A stretch of 64,000 nt of DNA, taken from NCBI RefSeq assembly GCF_002127325.2, contig NC_035433.2, positions 89,746,369 through 89,810,368 of the forward strand, given 5' to 3'. The notes beneath the pieces were generated by a model, which was not told the DNA's origin, made no database searches, and saw only the letters and a list, made by a program, of their open reading frames with translations. The stretch comes from Helianthus annuus (lineage: Eukaryota; Streptophyta; Magnoliopsida; Asterales; Asteraceae). A program made the translations under genes and the position numbers. Below are positions 46,101-57,799 of the stretch, piece after piece. Numbering within the stretch: position 1 is the stretch's first letter; the number at the start of each line of letters is the position of its first letter.

Positions 46101-46638
46101 GAAGGTTCATTTGAGAAGAAATTTAATGTGAGAAGAAAAAAAAGAAAGGACATATTACTAAAATGTTATTTCATTTATAACTCATATCATTAATTTTTCT
46201 CTCTTTAATTAATTAGTCAACTAATCATTAGTTATCCTACATATAATATACAAAACTTACGCATATCAAAATTTTCCTACATATACCCTACACATTATAG
46301 AATTTTATCCTACACAGTCGAAATTTATCCTACACACTTCAAAATATATCATACACAACTCGTAATTTATCCTACATAACTAATAATTTATTCTACACTT
46401 TAAATTAAGTTGTTTTTTTTTAATTTGGAAAAAGTATATATATTTTGAAAAGGAGTTACAAATTTAATTTAGCTAGTTATTAAAGGAGAAGAATACAAAT
46501 TAATGATTTATGTAAGTTTACCAATATACCCTTATATTAAAATTAAACACAAATATTAAATAAAGTAAAATAAAGCATTCTTATTGGTTGAAACTTCTTC
46601 TTTTTTCTTCTAAAAAAATTCTTCTCATTTGAACCCTC

Positions 46639-46641
<3 letters not shown>
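46098..46641. mobile_element. TA-targeting foldback MITE 5
   Basis: Left terminus GGGGAAGGTTCATTTGAGAA and right terminus TTCTCATTTGAACCCTCCAC are inverted relatives of MITE 2 ends, with TA tracts on both sides. The body is AT-rich with a repeated TTATCCTACAC motif. Confidence 0.7.
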
Positions 46642-46679
<38 letters not shown>

Positions 46680-47019
46680 GGGGTAGATAGTTCAAATGAA
46701 AACCACTAGTTATTGTGAAAACTCGAAAACTAATTAAAAAAGCCAAAAAAACATACAAAGTTTTTTTACATATAAAAAAAATTTCAAAAAAAAAAAAAAA
46801 TTTGTGTAGTGCACATGTGTAATACTACACATGTGTATGTGTACTACACATGTGTAGTATTATACATGTGTACTACACTTTTTTTTGGAAAAAAAGTTTT
46901 TTTATATATAAAAACCAGCGATTTTTATAAAAAATTGAATTTTTTTTTTGTGTTTTTAGGCTTGTTTTTTAGTTAGTTTTCGAGTTTTCACAATAAAAGT
47001 GGTTTTCATTTGAACCATC

Positions 47020-47022
<3 letters not shown>
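46680..47022. mobile_element. TA-targeting foldback MITE 6
   Basis: A shorter sibling of MITE 2 with the same termini (GGTTCAAATGAAAACCAC...) and the same ACACATGTGTA central palindrome. Confidence 0.8.
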
Positions 47023-47074
<52 letters not shown>

Positions 47075-47077
<3 letters not shown>

Positions 47078-47537
47078 AGAAGATCATGCCAGAACCACCT
47101 CTTATTGCGAGAACCACGAGAACCAACGTGAACACAACCAAAAATGCCTAAAAATAGCTAAAAATCACACAATTTTTTTTTAAATATTTTTTATATAAAA
47201 ATCGCTACTTTTCGAAGCCAAAAAAAAAATTAAATTTTTTTTTTGGCCACTAAAGTCGCGATTTGAGCATAAAAAATATTAAAAAAATTCCAGATTTTTT
47301 TTTTATTTTTTTAGATCTTTTAGGTTTCTTGGGGGTTTAGTTTTTAGCATTTTAGCTTGGGGGGGGTAGGTTTTTTTTAGGTTTTTTGAGGGTTTTAGTT
47401 TTTAGCATTTAGCTTGGGGGGGGGTTAGGTTTTTTTAGGGGGGGGGGGTGGGGGTTAGGTTTTTTTAGCTATTTTAGGTTGTGTTCACATTGGTTCTCGC
47501 GGTTCTCGCAATAAATGTAGTTCTCGCATGAGCCCCT

Positions 47538-47540
<3 letters not shown>
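47075..47540. mobile_element. TA-targeting foldback MITE 7, G-rich
   Basis: Sibling of MITE 3 with the same termini (GGGAGAAGATCAT... and ...GAGCCCCTCCC) and the same G-rich blocks (47356-47455). It is followed by about 60 bp of TA repeats and then segment B. Confidence 0.8.
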
Positions 47541-47609
<69 letters not shown>

Positions 47610-47863
47610 GTGTGTGTGTATGTGTATGTGTATGCGTGTATATATACTTTATTATAAATAAAAAACATTGAGGATACATGCCACTCTCTGATATCTCCTC
47701 ACTATTGTTATCTCACCACTCTCGCATATTTAATAATAATATTAAATAATATTTTCTTTCATTTCTCTCTCATATTAAATAATAATGATACTCTCGTATT
47801 AAAAGAATATATGTTTAGATATTTAATATGCAATTAATTATGGATAATTTCTGATGTTGGCAC

Positions 47864-48763
47864 TATGAGTGTCTAAAAAGTTCATGACTCGGAGCTTGTT
47901 TGGATTTAGATCGAAAAAAAGCTCGCTTGATATGGCTCGTTTTGAAACTAAGCAAAGCCGGCTCAACTCAGTTAGAAAGCGAGCCTAACTCGGCTCGGCT
48001 CGTAACGAACTAGATTGGCTCGCTCGATAGCTCGGCTTGTATGAGCTCGGATTAATTTACTTTTAATATATTTTATTTTTATATACATATAATAAATTGC
48101 AAAAAGTTAGATTACTATTTGTATGTATTTATGAGTGCAATTGGGTATCTACAAGATATTTAGGGGGTTGATACCGCTAAAAAACTTATATTGTATTTCG
48201 TTGAAATTTGAAACATGTTTTGTGTTTGGGTGAACATGATTTTGGCTTATAATGTATTAGATTTACTTATCTTGAAGAATTAGATTAATTTCATATATAC
48301 CATTACAAACTTAAAAATTTTCATACATACTCAACCAAAACTAAAAATATCATATATGCCCTTACAAAATAGTTAAAATATTAAATACACCAAATTCATT
48401 AAAAACAACCTAATAAATAATAATGTTACCCTTATTTTTTCAACTTCAAGTTTTCATATATGCCCATATTTTAAATTCATATTTTTATATAACATATTTT
48501 AAGCTTAAATTCATTTTTACCCACTTTTATTATTATTTTTTTTCATAACCAACAGTATTCTTCATGTATAATATTTAAGCTAAGTAAATTAAGCTAGAAA
48601 TGAGTAAATATAGTATTTGAAGTTAAACGTCATATATGAGATCTCAAAGCTTTAGAAAATAAGGGTAAAATTGTCATTTATTAAATTGTTTTTAATGAAT
48701 CGGGTGTATACGATATTTCAATTACTCTATAAGGGTATATAGGATATTTATAATTTTGTTAGG

Positions 48764-48795
<32 letters not shown>

Positions 48796-49077
48796 GATAT
48801 TTTGCACGTTTGTAGAGGTATATATGAAATTGTCCCTATTTTGAATATGTTGTTTTAACTTGTTGAATAATATTTTAGACTATTGAATTTTGAAAGCCAT
48901 GTATTAAATTTTCTTTTTAAATTCGAACCAAACCAAACCAAGTCGAGCCGAGCCAACTCGGTTAAAAACCAAACCGAGCATGAGCTTAGATTTTCTGCTC
49001 GGTTTCAAATCTAAGCTGCCCGGTTTATAATTGAACCGAGCCCGAGCTTTCCTCGACTCGACTTGTGAGCACCCCTA
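47864..49077. mobile_element. hAT-like non-autonomous element, segment B copy
   Basis: Counterpart of 2266-3529 with a much shorter internal TA tract. Confidence 0.5.
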
Positions 49078-49117
49078 GACGTTGCTTATCATTCTTTTGA
49101 ATAAACTTTATTATATC

Positions 49118-49282
49118 TAGGGTTGTTCACGAGTCGAGCCGAGCGGACCTTTGCTCGTGCTTGGCTCGTTTACAAACCGAACCGAGCTGAGTGGCTCATT
49201 TAAAACCGAGCCTCAAATCAATCAATCGAACATTTTTCGAGCAATAAATATTCCGAGCGAGCGTCGAGCGATTCGGACAACC
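49118..49282. mobile_element. hAT-like GAGCCGAGC fragment, segment B copy
   Basis: Counterpart of 3570-3730; starts TAGGGTTGTTCACGAGTCGA. Confidence 0.4.
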
Positions 49283-49808
49283 ATGTCGCCCGATTTAAAT
49301 TTGCTGAGAGAGATAGTGACAATGTTTGGTCTTAAGTTTTTATGTCTTTAAAAACATGCACAATTCATGGTATAATATTTTTTTATGAATAACTATGTTT
49401 TGGCCGATGAGGTGATGATCATATTGCACGAACAATATCGTTGAGAGAAGCAGACGATCGACTTAGGGTAATTACATGAAACATTAAGGTGATAAGCAGC
49501 CTATCGTTTATAGGTTTAGGGTTTAACTTTTAGATTTGATATTAATTTTTTTTTTACTGGCGTGGTTGGGCTGGTACGTATAGATATAGTTGTAAATTTG
49601 TATATAGAGGACCAAAATCTAATAGAGTGGTATATAAAAAACTATATATTTAATTTATATTTAAGTATATATGTGTGTGTAATGTGCGTATATATATATA
49701 TATATATGTGCGTGTATATATATATGTATAATTTATATTTGTGTATATAGTTTATATATGTGTGTTAATATGTATATGTATATATATACTAAATAAAAAT
49801 ATTAATTT

Positions 49809-49959
49809 GAGCCAAACCAAGCCGAGCGGACCTTTGCTCATGTTTGGCTCGTTTACAAGCCGAACCAAGCAGAGCGGCTCGTTTACAATCGAGCTTCAAA
49901 TCGAACAAGTATTTTCTAAGCAATCTTCGAACGAGCGGCGAGCGATTTGAACAGCCCTA
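49809..49959. mobile_element. hAT-like end fragment
   Basis: It ends with CGATTTGAACAGCCCTA, the complement of TAGGGCTGTTCAAATCG, nearly identical to the left terminus of the complete hAT at 50821. The other terminus is not found. The counterpart in segment A is 28551-28690. Confidence 0.5.
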
Positions 49960-50701
49960 GTTATTTTATATTGTTATTATATTTTCATGAACTCCGCTAT
50001 TTTAGAATACTACATTAATTAATTTAATTAATTGTTTCAAATTTGTTTATAGCGTTTTGAATTCAAAATTTTGTTTTTTATCTCGATCATATTTTTGTGA
50101 ATTCTAGAAACTGACCATTTAGGATTCAATTAAATAATTATTCAATAATATTTGATGTGATTTGTTGAATCTCATTGTATTTTTTGGTATATCATTACAG
50201 TCGAAAATATTCATGTAATTATCTTTTTTTTATATTTTAATTTATATCATGGCTTATTTTAGCTTTTTTTTATATGTTTATATATATGTTATGTAGATGT
50301 GGCAACTTCAATCTATTTTCTTATGAACAGATCGATATAGGTTATATTTTATATGTAGGGTCAAACAATTAAAATGTAAATAAAAGTAGTCTAAAATGAG
50401 AAGGCATATGGGTTGAAAGTCACACTAAATTTAAATTTAATGCAAATAGTTATAGTTAGATTGTTATATTATAATCAACATAATTACATTTTTACACATA
50501 TTTATATTTGACACTAAACTATACCTAATAAATTAGTAATTGGTTATGCTACGTGTCACAATTTCGTGTGCCCAAAATTCTTGCAAACATATGAAAATTT
50601 TCTCGCTTATTTTCTATGAGCACAAGTTATACACAATAAATAAGTAAAACAACGAAATTCTTACTGCTTATTATTTCTCAACTATTTATTATTTTCTTTT
50701 T

Positions 50702-50968
50702 GAGTAAAACGCCAAAATCGTCCCTGAGGTTTGAGCACTTTTACTTGTTACATCCAAAATAAGGGTTTTTTTGTAACTGGACTCCTGAGGTTTCATTTTT
50801 ATTGTCATTTCTATTAAAATTAGGGCTGTTCAAACTGCTCGACGATCGCTCGAAAAATGCTTGTTCGATTCCCGCTAAGTTTGTAAATGAGCCGCTCGGA
50901 TCGGTTCGATTCAAATTCAATCCAAGCATGGGCAAAGCATGCTCGGTTTTGCTCGAATTATTTTTATT

Positions 50969-51045
<77 letters not shown>

Positions 51046-52000
51046 AATTTATAGATTAAAAACCCAAAAAAAATATAATAGCCCAAAAAAAATTAAAAGC
51101 CCAAAAAATATTCAGCCCAACTTAATATTTAATATGAAAATCTAACCCTAAATCCTATTCCTAAAACAATATTCAGTCATATCATAATTCATATCGCCGC
51201 TCTGCCTCTAGTCTCTGACTCTCACCCTCACTCTCCGGTTCACAGTCACACTCACACACACAAAATCTAACCCTAATCGTCGGACTCGTCACTCGCTGCC
51301 ATAATCGAAGATGATCTGATTGTGCTCTAGTCTTCAATCTGCAACATATCGCCGCTCCAGATTGTATGTATGTTTCTGTTATAGTTGTTTCTGTTATAAT
51401 TGTTTCTGTTATGTTGTTCTGTTAATTAATCGTCGAACCAACACAGATTGTATGTATGTTTCTGTTAGAATTTATGTTTGTATGCAGTATGTATGTTTAT
51501 GTTACAGTTGTTTCTGTTATAATTGTATCTGTTATGTTGTTATGTTAATTAATCGTCGAACCAACACAGATTATATGTATTGTTAAGAACATTTTTAGAA
51601 TCATGATTTGAGTTATGTATTGCTTTTGTTAGTAAAGTGTTGTTTTAGTCAAGTTAGAATTTTTTTTTGTTGCACGAAGCCTTATTATTCAATCGACCAA
51701 AACCAAGCGAAACGCTCTATTGTTTAGGAGTTGATGAAATCCGAGCGAAACCGAGCCTATCGATTCAAATTCAATCCGAGCATGAGCATCACTTTTGCGC
51801 TCGGTTTTGCAAATTCGATCCGCTCGGATCGGATCGGTTGTAATTCAATCCGAATCCGAGCATGAGCAGACCCTCGATTGGATCGGATCGGCTCATGAAC
51901 ACCCCTAATTCAAATCACTAATTTAGTTAAACAATGTTTCGTTAACTTAGGGATGATTTTTGCAATTTCAAACATCAGGGACGATTTTAATAGTTTACCA
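50702..52000. mobile_element. MITE type 1, split by a hAT element
   Basis: Counterpart of 29440-29646, with the hAT insertion between its halves. Confidence 0.6.
50821..51907. mobile_element. hAT-superfamily non-autonomous element
   Basis: The 1087-bp insertion has 12-bp terminal inverted repeats (TAGGGCTGTTCA and the complement of TAGGGGTGTTCA). Its 8-bp TSD is ATTAAAAT at 50813-50820 and ATTCAAAT at 51908-51915; the empty site in segment A near 29563 reads ATTCAAAT. The subterminal regions are rich in GAGCGAAAC/CGATCCGCTCGG repeats. Inside is a TA microsatellite (50970-51041). A stretch resembling a plant 5' UTR follows, with CT-rich sequence at 51190-51300, then a duplicated block of about 115 bp with GTTTCTGTTATA repeats (51360-51590). 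No transposase is present. Confidence 0.85.
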
Positions 52001-52061
52001 TTTATTCTTTTTTTTTAATTTTCTTTTTTATCTTTAAATAAAAAATAGCTATAAATATAAT

Positions 52062-52092
<31 letters not shown>

Positions 52093-52490
52093 CACAGACA
52101 CCTATTATTTAATATTCTTTTTACCTTTAAATAAAATAATAATAATAATAATAAATTAATTATAATATATATGCATGCATATACACACACATTTATAATT
52201 TTATATATACAAAAACGTCATACACACACTCTCTCTTCTATCATTCTCTTTTCTCCACCTCCATCACCACCATCGCCGCTGCCACAACCACTTTGTCTAT
52301 CTCGACGCTCATACCTCATCTTCCCTACTCACTATACCAAACATCAGTACCACACGTCTCTCCCATCGTACCAAACATCATTTAACTTATTCTTATTTTT
52401 ATTATGTTTAGGAAAAAAATTATGTGTGTATATGTATATATACTATATTTATATTTATTTTTTTAAATATAAAAATAATAAAAAATTAAT

Positions 52491-52632
52491 GGGTAAATTA
52501 CCAAAATTGTCCCTGAGGTTTGGGAATTGCCAAAATCGTCCCTGAGTTAAGGATACATTTTAACTGAGTTAGTGATTTGATGCAAATGCAACAAAAATGA
52601 AACGTCCCAGAGACGATTTTGACATTTTACTC
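52491..52632. mobile_element. MITE type 2, segment B copy
   Basis: Same terminal repeats as 30104-30246. It marks the right edge of the segment A/B homology. Confidence 0.6.
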
Positions 52633-52745
52633 TTTCTTTTTTATATATATTTTATGAATATTTTATTTCTCAAATATTTCCTTTATTAATAACTATTTAA
52701 TATATCAATGATTCAAACCCATATAATATACAACTTTCTAACCTA

Positions 52746-52788
<43 letters not shown>

Positions 52789-52847
52789 TGATTTGTTTAA
52801 AATATAAATAATTATAAAGAATAGCATTAAATAATAATGTAATTATA

Positions 52848-53937
52848 TTTTTTTTAAAGGTAAACTTCATTAAAACAGGCCGGCCTGACAAAAAACGCAT
52901 GACCACACCAAAAACCAACTATATCATATACAAAGGAAAATTACACCAATCTCTCCAAACAATGTTTCTATGTTTGGATCTACATTTTAACCATAAAAAA
53001 TAATCCAAGTGATCTAAACTCCCCAAAAATTTCCTCACTGTCGCCTCTTCCGTTTGCGAAAATCTTTTCATTCCTAGCTTTCCATATACACCAAACCGTC
53101 ACGACAACAAGCCCACGGACTAACTCTTTAGTCTTCTTATCCCCACCTACACTTTTATTTATGATAGTCGAGAATGTCCTTGAAAGAAAAAGCAAAAAAT
53201 GGTGGAAGCTTAGCCCAAATGCATAACCAATTCCATACTTTTAGCGATATACTGCAAGCCGTGAAAATATGATCTACGGTTTCTGTCACTTCCCCGCAAA
53301 GAGCACAAACACCTGATTCAACCCCAATATTTCTCCTGACCAGAGCTTGTCTAGTCGGAATACGATCGAGCGCCGCCCTCCAAATTAAGATATTGCACTT
53401 AGCTGGAACCCATCCGTAACTCTTCGCCGGATACAAGTCTTCCTCGTTCAAAGTACCCAAAGAAATCCTTTTAAACGATTTAGTAGAGAACTGACCCGAA
53501 ACATCCGGCTTCCACATCCATTTATCCTTCACCGAAGCTGTAAAAATACCGCCCAGCTGAACCGAACAGTTACCCAGCTCCGAAACTTCATCCGGGGATG
53601 ACGGAGGTCTAGTCCACTTCCTTTGATATCTTCTTCTCCCTTCGCTGGTAACCGGTCACAAACCAAGCATGATTTATACTTTTCTGGAGCAAAAAGCCTT
53701 GGCCATTTAAGCATAAGAGGAGACTCACCGTACCAATGGTCAATCCAAAAACGAATACTACATCCATCGCCCAAAACCCGTTTAATATGGCTGTGAATCC
53801 TCTTACACTCAAACAAAACTTTGAACTCCATACTCATAATGTTTTCCACACTCTAGACAAAGCCAGGTTGGATGGTAAACTCGACCATTTTCTGCTCCTA
53901 CCATGACAAGTCGTAACGACTCTTCTCGAAATATTCT
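52848..53937 (-). pseudogene. LINE 3' part: RT C-terminus and zf-RVT domain
   Basis: Minus strand. A poly-T run at 52848-52855 is the LINE poly-A tail. Upstream, three overlapping frames encode decayed parts: a FWIDHWYG block (53529-53849), then a zinc-binding RT domain (53155-53532) with CALCGEVTETVDHIF and the preceding PAKCNILIWRAALDRIPTR. The C-terminal VWCIWKARNEKIF block is at 52980-53195. These blocks are typical of plant L1-type LINEs. Frame changes show it is dead. It continues at 57239-57799 after a solo LTR. Confidence 0.85.
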
Positions 53938-54500
53938 TGTAACACCTTGAAATTTTGCATCCAATAATGTATTGACACGTGTCTTGAGTATACACGTGGT
54001 ATTAAATACTAAATAAAGGACCAAAGTTGACAAATATTGAAAGTATGCAAATTCGAGGGTTAAAAATGTCAACGAGGGATAAATACACTGTACAGTAACC
54101 CTAAATAACGCTCGTACCTTCAAACGGATAAATCATAGATCGTACGGAACGAAATACGGAAGAAAGTGAGAGATTACAAACTACATGGGTTAATTGTGTC
54201 AACATGTTTAAGTGATACTACGCTCAATAGAATATACGATATAAATTTCGCGAAGTTCCGTTTTAGAACGAGAAAGTTATGATCAATTCCGTATGCAAGG
54301 GGTTAGAAGCGTCAACAATGAAAGATAAGGCTTTTCGGATAGTAATTAAACTAACCGGGGACTTAACGGCGCGGGTAAGAGTCACGAGGCCCTTATTCGT
54401 AAATAATCGAGGCCTAAAACGCAAAGTTACCCCTTCGAAACCGAAAGGCCAGGGCAATAATGGCAAAAGATTTGAAAATCTTGAAATACAGCTCTCAGGT

Positions 54501-54627
54501 GGGCCGCGTTAAAGTATTGGGGAATCTTATGCGGGCCGCGAGCCATGTGCAGATTCGTTTACTGACAATAGGATCCAGGCGACCCGCGTAAAGGTAGCCT
54601 GATCCTTAACGCGGGCCGCGTCAAGGT
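54501..54627 (+). repeat. Two GGGCCGCG pairs at 32-bp spacing
   Basis: GGGCCGCG at 54501 and 54533, then GACCCGCG at 54581 and GGGCCGCG at 54613. Within each pair the interval is exactly 32 bp. Three of the four are followed by TWAAAGG or TCAAGG. They lie about 190-300 bp upstream of the TATA box. Confidence 0.85.
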
Positions 54628-54799
54628 GCCAGATGCAGAAAACATGCACAGATTCACTGTTTGATCTTTTAACTGACTTTGGGTGCAATTATGGCAGCAT
54701 GGGCGCCCCCTACATGTCCCCTAACACTCAGGGACAGCTGCTGATCATCCATGAGCAATTATAGACTTAGTTGTGATGATCTTATGCTCCATTTTTCAC

Positions 54800-54809
54800 T
54801 ATAAAAGGC
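54800..54809 (+). promoter_or_regulatory. TATA box of the solo LTR
   Basis: CTATAAAAGG, followed within 60 bp by AACACACCTCAAACC, a plausible transcription start context. Confidence 0.65.
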
Positions 54810-57238
54810 AATGTAGTGCACACATTTGAAACACACCTCAAACCTGCCTTCTTGACGACTCTTGGAGCTCAAGAGCATTCTTCTAACATCTCTGGTCGTG
54901 CACCAAGCTTCTGTAAGTATGCCTAACCCTTTGTGGCTTAGTTTTTGCTTAGTTATAGCCTAAAAGTCAATCCGTCGTAATTAACGGTTGACTTGACGAT
55001 AAATCACAAATGGTCCAGTGGTTTTCCGAATCAAAAGTAGTTATATGTTGGTAATCATGTGGGCATTAAACCCCTAAAAGGGCACCCTCTGATTCCCACT
55101 CTAACTAGTCCGAATGTCGAGTCAAACTTGCTTAGAAAAAGTCAACAGAATACTATTTTGCGATTTTAAGCATAATCAGTAATGTAAATGGCGTGTAACC
55201 TGTTTTAACACTCATATGACATGATAATAAGTATATTAACTGGTCTAAGCTTGTTTGATCCGACCACTTACTGTTTTGACCCGGTGCGGAACCGAAAGTC
55301 GCAAAACTTTGACTTTTGCTTTGACTTCAGTTCTGACCCGTTATGATATGAGTTAGATATGCCTTAGGACTCTCTTAGGACCAGGTTACATGACGGTATA
55401 ACCCTCTGTAACCGGTTCGTTGTTTGTCCGAGTCTTTAGCACATTTCCGTTAAATGCTTAAAAGTTGACCGTAACGCCCTTTCCAATTTAAAATGGGAAT
55501 TTTTGACACGTGAAAGGACCATAACCTTGGTTACCGATTTCTAAGCATGTCCCTAAAATTTCACGTCAATCCGAGGTCCAGAATAGGAGTTATGCTAAAT
55601 AGCGCAATTATGGAAACTTTAGTAATTAAATGGCGCAATTAGCATAACGCCTATCTAAACCCAAATTTCGGCACCAAACCTTTTACCCACTGATGTAAAA
55701 TAATATTTTGGTATTTTTAAAGATTTTTAATGATTTTTAACCTGCTCATAACCTGCGGTTATGGCATCGGTTCGGTAAATACCGAATATACCCTTTTCGA
55801 GCATAACTTGAGTTCTACAAGGTATTTTGACCCGATTCCAGTTGCTACTGATTTTAAATAATAAATAGAGTATTTTGGACTTTATAAACTATTCGGAAAA
55901 CCCAGATTTTCTGTAGAACTCAGAAATCTCTTTTATAACCTTTAAAATGACTGAAATACCCCTACGGGGCATATAATGGATTTAAACTTGTTACGGGCAT
56001 TATGGAAGGTATCCTACTGATACCACAACCTATTTAAAGCATATTTACTTAGGAAACTTGTGTAGGACTCTTACGGTTACCCGTTACGCCTTTTGCGCGC
56101 ACGGTTCGGCTTATGTAACTAGTTTACATAAACTAGCCGAAACGGGTCAAACCTTATTGTTTTGACCTCAAAATCCAGAGTGTGATTATATTACCCATAT
56201 AAAACAAGTCTTCAAACTTGTTGGGTCCAAATAACATTCCATTCCCGGTTTTCGCCTTTCACGCGATTAACCCGTAAATATCCTTTGAAATCAACCGGTC
56301 TAGCTAAGGCTACATTAAAGACCCGTTAGGATTCTAATAGGTTATTATAAACCTTCGTTCCAGAATAGGAGACCAGTAAAAGATACTTGCATTTATTTGA
56401 TTGAGGATATTACTTGCAAAGGTAAATACTTTTAACTTATTTTCCGTTATACGGGCTTGGGTTACGGTATATAAATTACCGCTTGTTCGGGCATTAAATC
56501 TTCCATCATATGGTGGTTAATTGAATAATTTAATCGGCCCGTTTAAATATGTTTTGTTGGCTTTACGCCTTTGGGAGCTTAATGACCATGTCCCGGATAT
56601 CCTTGGCATCATTTTACGAAATGGCCACGACCCCGACACACGGGTGTAGGCGTACACCCGTAATGTGTCTATATTATTATTAAAGGTATAACCGTTGGTT
56701 TTTCCCGCCACGGCTTTATGCTTTGTGGCGTGTCTATTAACCTTAAACCCGGCACGACCCGGGCGACCGAACGCATAGTAAACATGTGATTCTTTTACAA
56801 GATTTAATTATAAATTATCCCAAGTTATAAAGAGTTTGTGCCTTGTGCATTCAAATCAATTTTATGAAACATTTTACAAAAGTGTCGGTTGAATGTATTT
56901 ACCAGTGTAAACTGACGTATTTTCCCCAAAAAGATTAAATGCATGTTCTAAGCGTAATTGGCTAGATATTTCTCCTTAGCATCAATAAAGAGTCTCGCAA
57001 GCTTAAGATGCCTACGTCTGTTGAACAATACTTATATTTTATTTTGATCCTCTGTGGATTATATTTCGACAATTGTGATACTTGATATTACATTCAAAGG
57101 TTGAAATATATTTATCTTTATGCTTCCGCTGTGCATTTATATATTGTGTGATTTGACTATATTGTTGCCAACTACGTCACGGTAATCCCCCATCGGGCCC
57201 ACCGGTGATACACGTGGAAATCAGGGTGTGACAATTCT

Positions 57239-57799
57239 CTTCTTCCACCCTATATCTCCACACCCACTTCGCTAGGAGAGATTCATTCGCCATTTTAAGC
57301 TTACAGATACCTAACCCACCATATTTTTTAGGATGAGTGACTTTGTCCCAAGCAACCCAGTGCATTTTTCTAACCTCCTCCGAACCACCCCATAAAAAAA
57401 TTTCTCATAAGAGACTCCAACTTCTCGACCACTTTAACCGGCACTTTAAAAATAGAGAAATAATAGATGGGTAAACTTTCTAAGACGGATTTGATTAAAA
57501 CCACACGCCCGCCGATAGACAGAGTATTTGCTTTCCAAGCAGCCAAACGACTTTTGAAAATCTTCACAATAGGATCCCAGTTTTTAACACGGTTCATGTT
57601 GGCCCTTAAAGGAATTCCCAAGTAGTTAAACAGAGAATCCCCTTTTTTGCAACCCAAAACCGTAGCCAAATGATTAACATCTACCTCATTAACTCCCATA
57701 CCAAACAAGTTAGATTGTGAAAATTAATTTTCAACCCTGAGCACGCATAAAAAACCCGAAGAATTCTGGCAATCATTTTAATGTTCTCCTCCAACCATT
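57239..57799 (-). pseudogene. LINE reverse transcriptase C-terminal portion
   Basis: Minus strand. 57370-57708 encodes YLGIPLRANMNRV, SRLAAWKANTLSIGGRVVLIK and LPIYYFSIFKVP, the region just after the catalytic core in plant LINE reverse transcriptases. 57239-57365 gives HWVAWDKVTHPKKYGGLGI. Upstream (57709-57799) a degraded EW...NIKMIARILRVF...GLKINFH block is cut off by the CACTA end at 57800. Confidence 0.85.

Larger units (their letters stand above)
47600..52640 (+). repeat. Segment B (paralogue of segment A)
   Basis: Homologous to 2021-3874, 12604-12650 and 28199-30246 taken together. It begins after a TA/TG microsatellite and ends at the type-2 MITE. It lacks both LTR retrotransposons found in A but carries a hAT insertion that A lacks. 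No host gene is visible in it. Confidence 0.88.
53938..57233 (+). mobile_element. Solo LTR (3296 bp) inserted in the LINE
   Basis: It starts TGTAACACC and ends GGGTGTGACA, flanked by the 5-bp TSD ATTCT (53933-53937 and 57234-57238). There is no primer site, polypurine tract or coding region, so it is a single LTR left after LTR-LTR recombination. A TATA box (CTATAAAAGG near 54800) followed by a C/A-rich leader indicates plus orientation. Four GGGCCGCG/GACCCGCG motifs lie upstream of it at 54501, 54533, 54581 and 54613. Confidence 0.8.
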
